Of a DNA stretch of 64,000 nucleotides, positions 23,262-31,673 are shown piece after piece. Numbering within the stretch: position 1 is the stretch's first letter; every line of letters starts with the position of its first letter. A program made the translations under genes and the position numbers. Origin of the DNA: Corynebacterium lizhenjunii (GTDB taxonomy: Bacteria; Actinomycetota; Actinomycetes; Mycobacteriales; Mycobacteriaceae); the NCBI RefSeq assembly GCF_011038655.2, contig NZ_CP064954.1, forward strand, positions 62,001 to 126,000. The letters are read 5' to 3'. The notes beneath the pieces are model-generated. The model was not told the origin of the DNA. It did not search any database and saw only the letters and a list, made by a program, of their open reading frames with translations.

Positions 23262-25698
23262 CCGTGGGCGGGGCGGACCAGGGGTCTTGCGGCCAGGGGT
23301 GTTTGGGGTAGCGCCCGCGCATCTCCGCGCGCACTGCGGCATAGGGCCCGGCCCAAAAACTGGCCAAATCATCTGTGAGCGCCAGCGGCCGCCCGGCTGG
23401 AGAGAGCAGCTGGAACTGCACCCGCTGCCCGCACAACTGCGGCGACTGCGCCAACCCAAAGCACTCTTGCAGCTTCACCGCGACCGCCGGGCGCTGCCCG
23501 GACCAGTCGATGGGCACCTTCCGCCCCGAGGGCACCGCCAGCGTCTCCGGGACCAGTTCCTCCAAACGCGCCGCCTCCGGCCAGGGTAGTGCCCGCTGCA
23601 GGGCGGCGTACATGTCCACCTCGCTTGCCGATGCCCCCTCCGCCACCGCCTGAAACTCCGGCGCCGCCCAGCTCAGGTCAGCGTGCGGGTCTGGCCAAGG
23701 CTCGCCGTAGGCTTGGCGCAGGTGCCGCAGCCTGTCCAATAGGTTGCGGGCGCGGGTGCTGAAGGTAAAAATCTCTAGGCCGGCCGTCTCTAGCGCCGCG
23801 GCTGCCTGCTCTGGCGTGGGCTGGACGGGGGTTTCTTTCAGGATGATCGCCCCGGCGGCCGTGGTGCGCACCGCCCGTACTTTGCCGCCATCGAGGAAAG
23901 CCCGCGTAGTGTCGCTGACCCCAATGGCTTCAAGGGCTGCGGCCTCAGTGATGCGCGCCGCCGCCCGAATAACCGCCACCCCGGACTGGGCCAGGGAAAC
24001 CTCCGCGATGGCCAACCACTGCGCCCCCTCTAAGCCGGCGGCGTCTAGCAGCCGCGCGCGAGTGCCGCCGGCCAGCAGATATTCCGTGCCGCGGGCGCCA
24101 CCCGCACCGCCCGTGCGTCCGGCGCCCACTTGCTTGGCGCCCGCGCCGCCGGACACCGGCTGCACCAGGCGGGCCACCTGCTCCGGGAACGCCGCAGCCA
24201 CCACCGCACCCGGATCCACCGGCCCGCGGTCGCGAACTAAGCGAGCTAGCCGCTCAACCTCACGCCGTGGTGCTCGCGCGCGAGTGATGTCCCCACGTGG
24301 GGACTGCCCCAACGCCGCAACGGTAGCCGCCGCCTGCGCGCCGTGTTTCAGCAGCGCAGCGCCCAGGCGCGGATCCGTGGGCATGAGCGCAAGCTGCCGC
24401 GCGCGGTCCCGCGCGCGTTCGACAGCAGCGGAGTCCGCACCGGCTGCAGCGGTGGCGCCGAGGGCGGTGAGGGTGCGGTGGGCATCGTCAAGCGCGGCGG
24501 GAGGCGGGGCATCGGGCAACGGGAAATCGGGGCCGGCACCCCAGCATTCCATGAACAATGCCGCCTGCGTCAGGTCCGCCGAGGTAATCTCCGGCGCCGC
24601 ATGAGCCGCAAAACGCGCAAACTCCTCCTGCGAATAGCAACGCACCACCACCCCGGGGCCCTGGCGGCCGGCGCGGCCCGCCCGCTGCTGGGCACTCGAC
24701 GCGGAAGTAGAGACCGTGACCAGCCCAGACATACCGCGGCGGGCATCGCGGCGCGGCGTGCGGGACAGACCAGCATCCACCACCGCGCGCACGCCTGGCA
24801 CCGTCACGGAAGACTCCGCGATGGCCGTAGCCACCACAATGCCGTCTGCCGCCGGGTTGAGCGCGGCGTCTTGCTCCGCAGAACTGAGCTGCCCGTGCAG
24901 GGGGTACACCGGCGTGGCCGGGGTCAGCTGCGGTAGAGAGTCGCACACCGCCGCGACTTCGCGCACCCCGGGGACAAATACCAGCGTTGAGCCTGGTTGC
25001 TGCGCGTGTAGCTGCGCGGCCTCGCGCGCCACCTCGGTGTAGAACTCGCGGCTGCCCTGCGCGCGGCCCGGCAGGGGATGGTAGCGAATGTCTAGCGGGT
25101 GAATGGGCGCCTGCGTGGTGTGCACCGGGGCGTCTAGCAGCTGGGAGAAACGCTGTGCGTCCACGGTGGCGGACATAGCGATGACCCGGAAGTCCTCACG
25201 CAGCACCGCCAACTCCAGGCACATGGCCAGCGCCAGGTCGGTGTCGAGCTGGCGCTCGTGGACCTCGTCTAGAACCACCGCAGCCACGCCGTTTAGGGCA
25301 GGGTCGCTAATGAGCCTGCGCAACAGCACTCCCGGGGTCACGAACTCTATGCGGCTGCCCGGACGGGACTCGCCGCGGATGGCGTAGCCGATAGCTTCTT
25401 TGCTTGCCGATACCGCCCCGTCTGGACCGGCGAGGGCGCGCAGGCGTGCTGCCGCCGCACGCACCGCCACGCGGCGGGGTACGGTGACCAGTACTTTGCC
25501 GGCATCGCCGACCTGGTTAGCCACCGCCGGCGGCACCAGGGTGGTCTTGCCGGTGCCCGGCGGGGCTTGGACTACCACGTGGCCGGTATCTGGCAGGGTG
25601 GCAATGGTCTCGGCGACGGGGAGACCCTTGCCGATGCGCCGGAGGTCAAACGGCTGGGAAGCACACGGCTGGGAAGCACACGGCTGGGAATCAGACAC
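23218..25698 (-). CDS. hrpB: ATP-dependent RNA helicase HrpB
   Basis: This 826-residue DEAH-box helicase has Walker A APPGTGKTT at residues 45-53, DEVH at 144-147, SAT in IAMSATVDAQRF, the motif VI region QQRAGRAGRQGPG, and the HrpB-specific C-terminal domain. The GTG start at 25698 overlaps the stop of the acetyltransferase gene (TAGTG). The first codons contain a 15-bp DNA tandem repeat that yields the peptide SQPCASQPCASQPF. Role is in RNA metabolism; HrpB is usually dispensable. Confidence 0.93.
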   Translation of the reverse strand: MSDSQPCASQPCASQPFDLRRIGKGLPVAETIATLPDTGHVVVQAPPGTGKTTLVPPAVANQVGDAGKVLVTVPRRVAVRAAAARLRALAGPDGAVSASKEAIGYAIRGESRPGSRIEFVTPGVLLRRLISDPALNGVAAVVLDEVHERQLDTDLALAMCLELAVLREDFRVIAMSATVDAQRFSQLLDAPVHTTQAPIHPLDIRYHPLPGRAQGSREFYTEVAREAAQLHAQQPGSTLVFVPGVREVAAVCDSLPQLTPATPVYPLHGQLSSAEQDAALNPAADGIVVATAIAESSVTVPGVRAVVDAGLSRTPRRDARRGMSGLVTVSTSASSAQQRAGRAGRQGPGVVVRCYSQEEFARFAAHAAPEITSADLTQAALFMECWGAGPDFPLPDAPPPAALDDAHRTLTALGATAAAGADSAAVERARDRARQLALMPTDPRLGAALLKHGAQAAATVAALGQSPRGDITRARAPRREVERLARLVRDRGPVDPGAVVAAAFPEQVARLVQPVSGGAGAKQVGAGRTGGAGGARGTEYLLAGGTRARLLDAAGLEGAQWLAIAEVSLAQSGVAVIRAAARITEAAALEAIGVSDTTRAFLDGGKVRAVRTTAAGAIILKETPVQPTPEQAAAALETAGLEIFTFSTRARNLLDRLRHLRQAYGEPWPDPHADLSWAAPEFQAVAEGASASEVDMYAALQRALPWPEAARLEELVPETLAVPSGRKVPIDWSGQRPAVAVKLQECFGLAQSPQLCGQRVQFQLLSPAGRPLALTDDLASFWAGPYAAVRAEMRGRYPKHPWPQDPWSAPPTAKTTAAMKGKRSSQ

Positions 25699-26345
25699 TA
25701 GAACGAGTGCTCCCCGGCCGCAAAGCCCTCCACCGGGCCGTCAAGCTGTTCGCGCTCTAAGTTCTGCGCGCCATCGAGTGTACGCACCACCCGCGCCGGG
25801 GCGCCGAGCACGAGGGAATTATCCGGGATGTCCTTGGTGACAAGGGCGCCGGCGCCGATAACACAATTCTCGCCCACCGTCACCCCGGGCAGTACCGTGA
25901 CATTGGCGCCCAACCAGGAATTGCGGCCAATGCGAATGGGCTGGGCTAGCTCCCAGCCGCCCTCACGCATCTGGTGGTCGTTGACTGGGTGGCCTACGGT
26001 GATAAGGGAGCAGTTGGGGCCGATCATTACACGATCGCCAAGTTCTACGGTGGCTTGGGCCAAGATGGTGGCGTTGAAATTAATAAACACGCCCTGGCCG
26101 ATACGCAGGTTGCAGCCGTATTCCACCTGCGCAGGCGCATGCCAGCCGGGCACATCGGAGCCGGAGGGCAGTAGCTCCCGCAGAACCGCTGCCGCCTGCT
26201 GAGGGTCGGTGTTAGCGAGGGCGTTGAAACGCTGCATGAGCGCGAACGTGCGCTGGTGTTCCTCCCGTGCTTGCGGGTCCACGCCAGGCAAGTGCCACTG
26301 CTGGCCGGTTTGCTTGTCCCACGTACCAAATTGCTGCAAATCCAT
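25698..26345 (-). CDS. Sugar O-acetyltransferase (LacA/Maa, left-handed beta-helix)
   Basis: This 215-residue enzyme transfers acetyl from acetyl-CoA to a sugar hydroxyl. The N-terminal Mac domain (residues 15-70) precedes hexapeptide repeats (IGRNSWLGANVTVLPGVTVGENCVIGAGALV), and the catalytic His is in SLITVGHPVND. The ATG at 26345 begins MDLQQFGTWDKQ and matches the family; upstream in-frame codons are spurious. Its stop codon overlaps the GTG of hrpB, giving a two-gene operon of unrelated functions. Confidence 0.92.
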   Translation of the reverse strand: MDLQQFGTWDKQTGQQWHLPGVDPQAREEHQRTFALMQRFNALANTDPQQAAAVLRELLPSGSDVPGWHAPAQVEYGCNLRIGQGVFINFNATILAQATVELGDRVMIGPNCSLITVGHPVNDHQMREGGWELAQPIRIGRNSWLGANVTVLPGVTVGENCVIGAGALVTKDIPDNSLVLGAPARVVRTLDGAQNLEREQLDGPVEGFAAGEHSF

Positions 26346-26487
26346 ACCGGCTATAGTACGTGCGCCACGCGTGCACGGAAGCGGCGAGCGAATGGAAACG
26401 GCGCACGACCGGGGCCGGTGAGTGAACGTGCGCCGCGCGTGCACTGAAGCGGCGAAAGCAAGGCGGCGGTGCGGCTAAGCTAAGCCC

Positions 26488-27216
26488 ATGAGTATTGCAA
26501 CAAACGGTAACGGTAGGTGCGCGGTGGTTACGGGGGCATCGTCGGGAATTGGGGAGGCATCGGCGCGTGCGTTGGCCGCGGATGGCTGGCACGTGGTGGT
26601 GGCGGCCCGCCGGCGCGAGCGCCTGGAGGCCTTGGCAGCGGACATCGGCGGAACGGCTGTGGAGCTGGACGTGACTGACGACGTCTCCGTGGCCGCCCTG
26701 GCCCAGCAGCTCGACCGGGTGGACCTGCTGGTCAACAACGCCGGAGGTGCCAAAGGGTTGGAGCCGTTGGCGGAGACCGATATCGCGGATTGGCAGTGGA
26801 TGTTTGATACCAACGTGCTGGGCACCGTGCGGGTAACCCAAGTGCTGCTGCCGCTGCTAGAAGCCGCGCCGGATAATTCTGGGCTGATTATCAACATGGG
26901 ATCCGTGGCGGGTTGGGACGTCTACGCTGGGGGTTCTGCGTATAACGCGGCCAAGCATGGGGTGCGGGTGATTTCGCGAGCGCTGCGCATTGAGAATCAC
27001 AACGTGCGGGTGACCGAGCTGGATCCCGGGCGCGTGGCTACCGAGGAGTTTTCCCTTAACCGTTTCCGCGGGGACGCCCAGCGCGCCGCTGCGGTGTATG
27101 ACGGTGAGCTGAACCTGAGCGCCGAGGACATCGCCGAGGCAGTGCGCTGGGTGGCCGCCCAGCCTGCCCACGTCAATATCGACGTGATGACGCTCAAGCC
27201 GCGTACGCAGGCCTAA
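26488..27216 (+). CDS. Short-chain dehydrogenase/reductase (YdfG-like)
   Basis: This 242-residue classical SDR has the nucleotide-binding TGASSGIGEA, the NNAGG structural motif, catalytic Ser in NMGSVAG and YxxxK in YNAAK. Arg pair ARRRERLEAL after the second strand suggests NADP preference. The C-terminal LDPGRVATEEFSLNRFRGD resembles L-allo-threonine/3-hydroxy acid dehydrogenases of the YdfG group. Substrate is not proven by sequence. Confidence 0.92.
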   Translation: MSIATNGNGRCAVVTGASSGIGEASARALAADGWHVVVAARRRERLEALAADIGGTAVELDVTDDVSVAALAQQLDRVDLLVNNAGGAKGLEPLAETDIADWQWMFDTNVLGTVRVTQVLLPLLEAAPDNSGLIINMGSVAGWDVYAGGSAYNAAKHGVRVISRALRIENHNVRVTELDPGRVATEEFSLNRFRGDAQRAAAVYDGELNLSAEDIAEAVRWVAAQPAHVNIDVMTLKPRTQA

Positions 27217-27221
27217 TAGCC

Positions 27222-27270
27222 TGCCGATGCCCCGTGCTTGCCGATGCCCCGTGCTTGCCGATGTCCCGAG
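27222..27270. repeat. Three tandem copies of a 17-bp unit containing the TGCCGATGCC motif
   Basis: TGCCGATGCCCCGTGCT occurs at 27222-27238 and 27239-27255, followed by a diverged third copy to 27270. It begins six bases after the SDR stop codon. It is a local amplification of the oligomer that is scattered through the host part of this window. Confidence 0.85.
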
Positions 27271-27365
27271 CCCCGCGGCGTTGCAGGGCGTTGCCGTGCC
27301 AGCGAGGGCCGGGGTAGCGGCACTGCCGATGAGTGCGCGGCGCAGGCACAGTACACTGCACATTT

Positions 27366-27653
27366 ATGCTTGAAGTATCGATTAAGGGCGAGTCCATCAA
27401 ATTGGGCCAGTTCGTCAAACTGGCTAGCCTGGTGGCCACCGGCGGCGAGGCCAAGGAGCTCATTGCCGCAGGTGCCGTTACCGTCAATGGGCAACCCGTG
27501 ACCGCCCGCGGCTATGGGCTGAGCGTGGGGGACGAGGTGTGCATCGGCAAGCAATGTGCTCGGGTGGCCGCCGCGGATGACGACGAAGATGACTACTTCG
27601 ACGAAGCCACCGCCAATGATGACTTTGATCCCGAAAAGTGGAGGAACCTCTAA
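27366..27653 (+). CDS. S4-domain RNA-binding protein
   Basis: This 95-residue protein has an N-terminal S4 fold (SIKLGQFVKLASLVATGGEAKELIAAGAVTVNG split across residues 8-42) followed by an acidic tail (DDDEDDYFDEATANDDFD). It belongs to the YbcJ/YaaA-like stand-alone S4 proteins that bind structured RNA. A TACACT hexamer at 27352-27357 ends 8 nt before the ATG and no ribosome-binding sequence is visible, so the mRNA may be leaderless. The VOC gene follows after 3 bp. Confidence 0.88.
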   Translation: MLEVSIKGESIKLGQFVKLASLVATGGEAKELIAAGAVTVNGQPVTARGYGLSVGDEVCIGKQCARVAAADDDEDDYFDEATANDDFDPEKWRNL

Positions 27654-27656
27654 ACC

Positions 27657-28463
27657 ATGCCCGCCTTTGAAGCTGAAGTAGGCCTGCCCTACTGGATAGA
27701 CCTGACCACCTCGGACCCGCGCAAGTCCGCGCACTTCTACGCGGAAGTCCTGGGTTGGGAGGTGACCCCCGCTACCGATGAATACCGCATGGCGCGCACC
27801 CAAGGCCTGCCCATTGCGGGGATGATCCCCCAACCAGAACACGCCACCATGCCCGATACCTGGGTCACCTACTTCCTGAGCCGCGACATCGACACGGACC
27901 TCGCCCGCGTAGCTGAGCTGGGCGGGCGTGTGCTGGTGGAGCCGCAGCCGGTGGAACTGGGCCACATGGCTCTGGCAGTAGACCCCGCCGGGGGTATGTT
28001 TGGGCTCATCGAACCTGCCGGGGCGCAGCACTTTGTCGCCGGTGGCGAACCCGGCACTGCCGTGTGGCACGAGCTCACCGCCACCACCGCCTTCCAGCCC
28101 GCCCTGGACTTCTACGGCGAGCTGTTCAACTGGGAAATCCACACTCAAAGCAACGACGGCCAGCTGGTTTACGCCACTGCCGAAGCCGAAGGCGCCCCCT
28201 TTGCCGGCTTCTGGAACGCCGCCGGGCAATTCCCCCCGCAGGTCCCCAGCTTCTGGCAGACCTACCTGGGCGTGCGCGATGTGGCCCAGGCCGCCGCTAC
28301 CGCCGTAGAGATTGGCGGCGAAGTCATCCGCGAGCCTTTTGACTCCCCCTTCGGCCGCATGGTCATCTTGGCTGATAGCACTGGCGCGACCCTGACGCTG
28401 ACCGAAGTAGAAGACGCCCCGGAGGAAGAGCCTCGCGAAGCCGATGACCTCCTCGCCCTCTAA
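27657..28463 (+). CDS. Two-domain VOC (glyoxalase/bleomycin-resistance fold) protein
   Basis: This 268-residue cytoplasmic protein contains two VOC modules, beginning PYWIDLTTSDPRKSAHFYAEVLGWEV (about 11-36) and AVWHELTATTAFQPALDFYGELFNWEI (about 139-165). The paired modules form one active-site barrel. Actinobacterial proteins of this layout are annotated as glyoxalase-like or hydroxylase homologues without known substrate. The last 20 bp overlap the next gene, so S4, VOC and ATL genes form one operon. Confidence 0.88.
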   Translation: MPAFEAEVGLPYWIDLTTSDPRKSAHFYAEVLGWEVTPATDEYRMARTQGLPIAGMIPQPEHATMPDTWVTYFLSRDIDTDLARVAELGGRVLVEPQPVELGHMALAVDPAGGMFGLIEPAGAQHFVAGGEPGTAVWHELTATTAFQPALDFYGELFNWEIHTQSNDGQLVYATAEAEGAPFAGFWNAAGQFPPQVPSFWQTYLGVRDVAQAAATAVEIGGEVIREPFDSPFGRMVILADSTGATLTLTEVEDAPEEEPREADDLLAL

Positions 28464-28818
28464 GCAGGCGCCGTCCGCACAGCCCGTGCAGTCCACTCGG
28501 CAGGCGCAGCCCGCACAGCCCGCGCAGAACCCCGCGGTTGCGGCGGTGCTCGACGTCATCGCCCGCATCCCGCCCGGCAACCTCAGCACCTACGGGGAAA
28601 TAGCCAAAGTCGCCGGCTGCGGGCCGCGCTACGTCGGTTGGGTCCTGCGCCACCACGGCGCGGAGACCGCCTGGTGGCGTATCGTGCGCGCGGACGGCAC
28701 CTCGCACGACCCGCAGAGGGCGTGGCCACGGTGGGAGGAGGAGGGCATCGGCAAGCTAGGCATGCGAGCGGACCTGTCCCAGCACGGCCTGGACGCCCGC
28801 GACCTGCAGCGCGGGTAA
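28444..28818 (+). CDS. Alkyltransferase-like protein (ATL, MGMT family without active Cys)
   Basis: This 124-residue protein has the DNA-binding domain of O6-alkylguanine-DNA alkyltransferase: IPPGNLSTYGEIAKVAGCGPRYVGWVLR. Where the enzyme has PCHRV it reads AWWRIV, so the acceptor Cys is replaced by Trp. Such ATL proteins bind alkylated bases and recruit nucleotide-excision repair. The first 28 residues are a Gln/Pro/Ala linker. The C-terminal GIGKLGM segment is encoded by one of the recurring 10-mer copies. Confidence 0.88.
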   Translation: MTSSPSKQAPSAQPVQSTRQAQPAQPAQNPAVAAVLDVIARIPPGNLSTYGEIAKVAGCGPRYVGWVLRHHGAETAWWRIVRADGTSHDPQRAWPRWEEEGIGKLGMRADLSQHGLDARDLQRG

Positions 28819-28829
28819 AGTAGGGCGGC

Positions 28830-29285
28830 ATGTACCTAGCGGAAGCCCTTGCGGAGCGCGCCGAGGCCCAAGCCCGGCTGGCGCAACTGCACACTCGCCT
28901 GCACAACAATGCCCAAATCCAGGAAGGTGACGCCCCCACCGAGGACCCTGCCGCGCTGCTGGCAGAGGCCGAGGGCCTGCTCGAGCGCATAGACCAATTG
29001 GTACGCGCCATCAATGCCACCAATGTTGCCACCCGTTTGGGCTCCGAGACGCTTGCCGATGCCCTGGCGCGCCGGACCACCCTGCTCAAGCGCCGTCAGT
29101 TGTATGCAGAGCTTGCCGATGCCGCCTCAGCCCGCCAAGACCGCTACTCCCGCTCCGAAATCAAATACGTCCCCACCCTCGATGTGGCGGCATTGCGTGC
29201 GCAGGCAGACCAGGCTGCCAAGGAGTTTAGAATCTTGGACTCCAAGATTCAGCAGGCGAATTGGTTGACGGAGATGGTGGACTAA
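28830..29285 (+). CDS. DIP1984-family protein
   Basis: This 151-residue, mostly helical protein (two long amphipathic stretches, residues 1-90 and 110-150) begins MYLAEALAERAEAQARLAQL and ends with a helix DSKIQQANWLTEMVD. It matches the DIP1984 family named after a C. diphtheriae protein; some members are called septicolysin-like. The function is unknown. Two copies of the recurring CTTGCCGATGCC oligomer lie within the coding sequence and encode LADA. Confidence 0.85.
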   Translation: MYLAEALAERAEAQARLAQLHTRLHNNAQIQEGDAPTEDPAALLAEAEGLLERIDQLVRAINATNVATRLGSETLADALARRTTLLKRRQLYAELADAASARQDRYSRSEIKYVPTLDVAALRAQADQAAKEFRILDSKIQQANWLTEMVD

Positions 29286-29318
29286 GCGGGGGCGTTTGTC
29301 GGGTGCGGCGTTGGGGCG

Positions 29319-29346
29319 TTGGTGGGGTGCGGCGGTGGGGTAGACT
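29319..29346 (+). promoter_or_regulatory. Promoter TTGGTG-N16-TAGACT upstream of a structured leader
   Basis: A -35-like TTGGTG (29319-29324) and a -10 TAGACT (29341-29346) are 16 bp apart. The predicted start near 29353 gives a leader of about 240 nt before the M13 peptidase. A second -10-like TATGCT (29581-29586) lies directly at the peptidase start. Confidence 0.45.
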
Positions 29347-29352
29347 TTCGGG

Positions 29353-29480
29353 GGTCGGTAACCCACCGCCAACGCAGGCTCGGCCGAGCGTGAAAGGCAC
29401 TGGCTGGCCTTAACAGTCGGCAACTCTCATTGCGGCCCTGGTCAGCGGGAGGGCACCTAGAACGCAGCCCCGCGCGTACC
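29353..29480 (+). promoter_or_regulatory. Structured leader, possible riboswitch-like element
   Basis: The stretch contains local stems (GGGT/ACCC around CGGTA at 29353-29365; GCTCGG/CCGAGC at 29378-29389; CACTG...CAGT at 29399-29417) followed by TCGGCAACTCTC. The arrangement stem, then CGGCAAC with CTC, recalls the core of SAM-family riboswitches (SAM-I/SAM-IV clan). I could not align the rest, so this is weak. It precedes a 21-codon ORF and a peptidase gene. Confidence 0.25.
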
Positions 29481-29486
29481 GCGTAC

Positions 29487-29552
29487 ATGAGTAGCACCAT
29501 CACCTACGAATGGATGACAACCATCACGCTGGGAGTAGGCGGCGGCGGAGGG
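29487..29552 (+). CDS. 21-codon small ORF in the leader (possible leader peptide)
   Basis: ATG at 29487 opens a frame encoding MSSTITYEWM, then TTITLGV and five Gly, ending TGA at 29550-29552. It lies between the structured leader and the M13 peptidase start (43 bp). The Thr/Ile-rich start and oligo-Gly end are distinctive. It may be a regulatory leader peptide; no ribosome-binding sequence is obvious. Confidence 0.3.
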
Positions 29553-29594
29553 TGAGGGTAGGGAACGGGGACACAAGCATTATGCTGGGACAGC

Positions 29595-31520
29595 ATGAAA
29601 GATTTGTACCAGTTTGTTAATGGCCCGTGGTTGCGCGAGCACGTCATCCCCGAAGACCGTGCGGTAGACGGCACCTTCCACACGCTGCGCGATGAGGCCG
29701 AAGAAATGGTCCACGACATTGTCAAGGAAGACTCAGGGCGGCCGGGAGCGCTTTACGCCTCCTTCATGGACGCCGAGGCCATTAATGCAGCTGGGGTAGC
29801 ACCGCTTGACGTGGACTTTGACCGCCTGGCAGTTGCTGACACGCTGGAGCTGGCGCGGGTGCTGGGGGAGCTGGACCGGGAGGGCATCGGCGCACCGGTG
29901 GCGGCGTACATCGAAAAGGACCCAGGCGGCAGCGATGCCGTGGCTACCGTTTTCCAATCCGGGCTGGGCTTGCCAGATGAGGCCTACTACCGGGAGGAAG
30001 CCCACGCCGACATTCTGGCTGCCTACCAACAGCATGTGGAGCGCATGTTGGGATTCCTCGACCCCGCGCGGGTATTTGGGCTGCCGCTGGACGCGGCGGC
30101 GGCACGGATTGTGGGACTGGAAAAAGACATTGCCGCCGGGCACTGGGACGTGGTGGCCTCGCGCGACGCCGTCAAGACCTATAACCCGCAGGAATTTGGT
30201 AAGCTCCCGCCGCACGTGCGGGAGATTCTGCGCGGGGCACGCTTCCCGGAGCAGCGCCTGGTGGCCGCGCAACCGTCCTACTTTGAACACCTGGACGGGC
30301 TGTTTAGCCCTGAGCGCATCGCCGACTGGCAACTGTGGGCTACCTGGCACATCCTGCAGGCGCGCGCCGGGCTGCTGACGGAAGAGATTGCCCGGGTGAA
30401 CTTTGAGTTCTACGGCACCAAGCTCACCGGTGCGACGCAGCAGCGTGACCGCTGGAAGCGGGCGCTGGGGTTTGCCGGGTATGTGGGCCAAGAGATTGGC
30501 CAACTCTATGTGGAGCAGCACTTCCCGCCGGCCGCCAAGGCGGAGATGGTGGAGCTGGTGCGCTACCTGACGGACGCGTACCGTGAACGCATTTCGCAAC
30601 TGCCGTGGATGACGGAAGCCACCCGCGGGCGTGCCCTGGAGAAGCTGGAGAAGTTCCACTCTAAGATCGGCTACCCGGACAAGTGGCGCAGCTACGAGGG
30701 CTTGGAGGTCAGCGGATCTGGTGCCGACGTGGTAGATAATGCCCGTCGTGGCTCGGCGTTTAGCCACGACTATGAGCTGGCGAAGATTGGCAAGCCCGCA
30801 GACCGCAGCGAATGGTTTGCCACCCCGCAGACGGTGAATGCCTTCTACAACCCGGTGGCTAACGACATCACCTTCCCTGCGGGCATCTTGCGGCCGCCGT
30901 TCTTTAATGCGGGGGGCGACGCTGCGGAGAACTTCGGCGCCATCGGCTCTGTGATTGGCCACGAAATTGGGCATGGTTTTGATGATCAAGGCTCCCAGTA
31001 CGACGGCGACGGCAACCTGCAATCCTGGTGGACCGCAGAGGACCGCGCGGCCTTTGAGTCCTTGACCGCCAAACTGGTGGAGCAATACCACGGCAAGGTG
31101 CCCAGCGAGCTGGTGGAGGCCGGAATTGAGTCCGCGGGCGTCAACGGCGAATTCACCCTGGGTGAGAACATCGGCGACTTGGGCGGACTGGGCATCGCCG
31201 TGGTTGCCTACCAGAACTACTGCCGCGACCACGGGTTGGACCCGGCCGGCCAGCTGGCCGTCTTTGACGTTGACGGCGCGGAGCCAGAACTAGCCGCCCA
31301 AGAGTGGAACGGCCTGCAGCGGCTGTTTTTGTCCTGGGCGCGCGCCTGGCGCACCGCCATCCGCCCGGAGATGGCCGCGCAATACCTGGCCGTGGACCCG
31401 CACTCCCCGGCGGAGTTCCGTTGCAACTTCATCGTGCGCAACGTGGCGGAGTTCTACGAGGCCTTCGACGCCGAAGGCGAGATGTACCTCGCGCCGGAAG
31501 ACCGCGTCACCATCTGGTAG
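29595..31520 (+). CDS. M13-family zinc metallopeptidase (PepO/neprilysin type)
   Basis: This 641-residue protein is a full-length M13 peptidase. The zinc helix is VIGHEIGHGFDDQG (first His near residue 455), the third ligand Glu is in TLGENIGDLGGL, and substrate-binding NAFYNPVANDITFPAGIL and the C-terminal FRCNF are present. There is no signal peptide or membrane anchor, so unlike neprilysin it is cytoplasmic, as in other actinobacterial members. A GGGA sequence precedes the ATG. Confidence 0.94.
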   Translation: MKDLYQFVNGPWLREHVIPEDRAVDGTFHTLRDEAEEMVHDIVKEDSGRPGALYASFMDAEAINAAGVAPLDVDFDRLAVADTLELARVLGELDREGIGAPVAAYIEKDPGGSDAVATVFQSGLGLPDEAYYREEAHADILAAYQQHVERMLGFLDPARVFGLPLDAAAARIVGLEKDIAAGHWDVVASRDAVKTYNPQEFGKLPPHVREILRGARFPEQRLVAAQPSYFEHLDGLFSPERIADWQLWATWHILQARAGLLTEEIARVNFEFYGTKLTGATQQRDRWKRALGFAGYVGQEIGQLYVEQHFPPAAKAEMVELVRYLTDAYRERISQLPWMTEATRGRALEKLEKFHSKIGYPDKWRSYEGLEVSGSGADVVDNARRGSAFSHDYELAKIGKPADRSEWFATPQTVNAFYNPVANDITFPAGILRPPFFNAGGDAAENFGAIGSVIGHEIGHGFDDQGSQYDGDGNLQSWWTAEDRAAFESLTAKLVEQYHGKVPSELVEAGIESAGVNGEFTLGENIGDLGGLGIAVVAYQNYCRDHGLDPAGQLAVFDVDGAEPELAAQEWNGLQRLFLSWARAWRTAIRPEMAAQYLAVDPHSPAEFRCNFIVRNVAEFYEAFDAEGEMYLAPEDRVTIW

Positions 31521-31569
31521 CCACCGGGCCCGCCCGCGAGTTGCCGCCCGCCTGGCCTGCCCGCCCCGC

Positions 31570-31660
31570 GTTGCCGGGCGGGCAGGCCGTTCGGTCCTGT
31601 GGCTCGCGGCCGTCGCGCCTCGTGTTGCCGGGCGGGCAGGCCGTTCGGCCCCGTGGCTCG
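31570..31660. repeat. Two direct copies of a 37-bp GC-rich repeat after the peptidase
   Basis: GTTGCCGGGCGGGCAGGCCG followed by TTCGGTCCTGTGGCTCG occurs at about 31570-31606 and again, slightly changed, at about 31624-31660. Related GTTGCCCGGCGGG strings occur near 11240. It fills the convergent gap between the peptidase and the next gene. Confidence 0.75.
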
Positions 31661-31673
31661 TGCCCGCCGCGCC

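Noticed and set aside
27222..27270. CRISPR-like short repeats after the SDR gene
   Set aside because: Units are contiguous 17-bp copies with no spacers and are explained by amplification of the common 10-mer.
29733..31232. 499-codon open frame antisense to the M13 peptidase
   Set aside because: It mirrors the codon bias of a clearly real GC-rich gene on the other strand; same reasoning for the long antisense frames under emb (42419-44026), aftA (40062-41477), bioB (13088-14245) and dprE1 (37583-38476).
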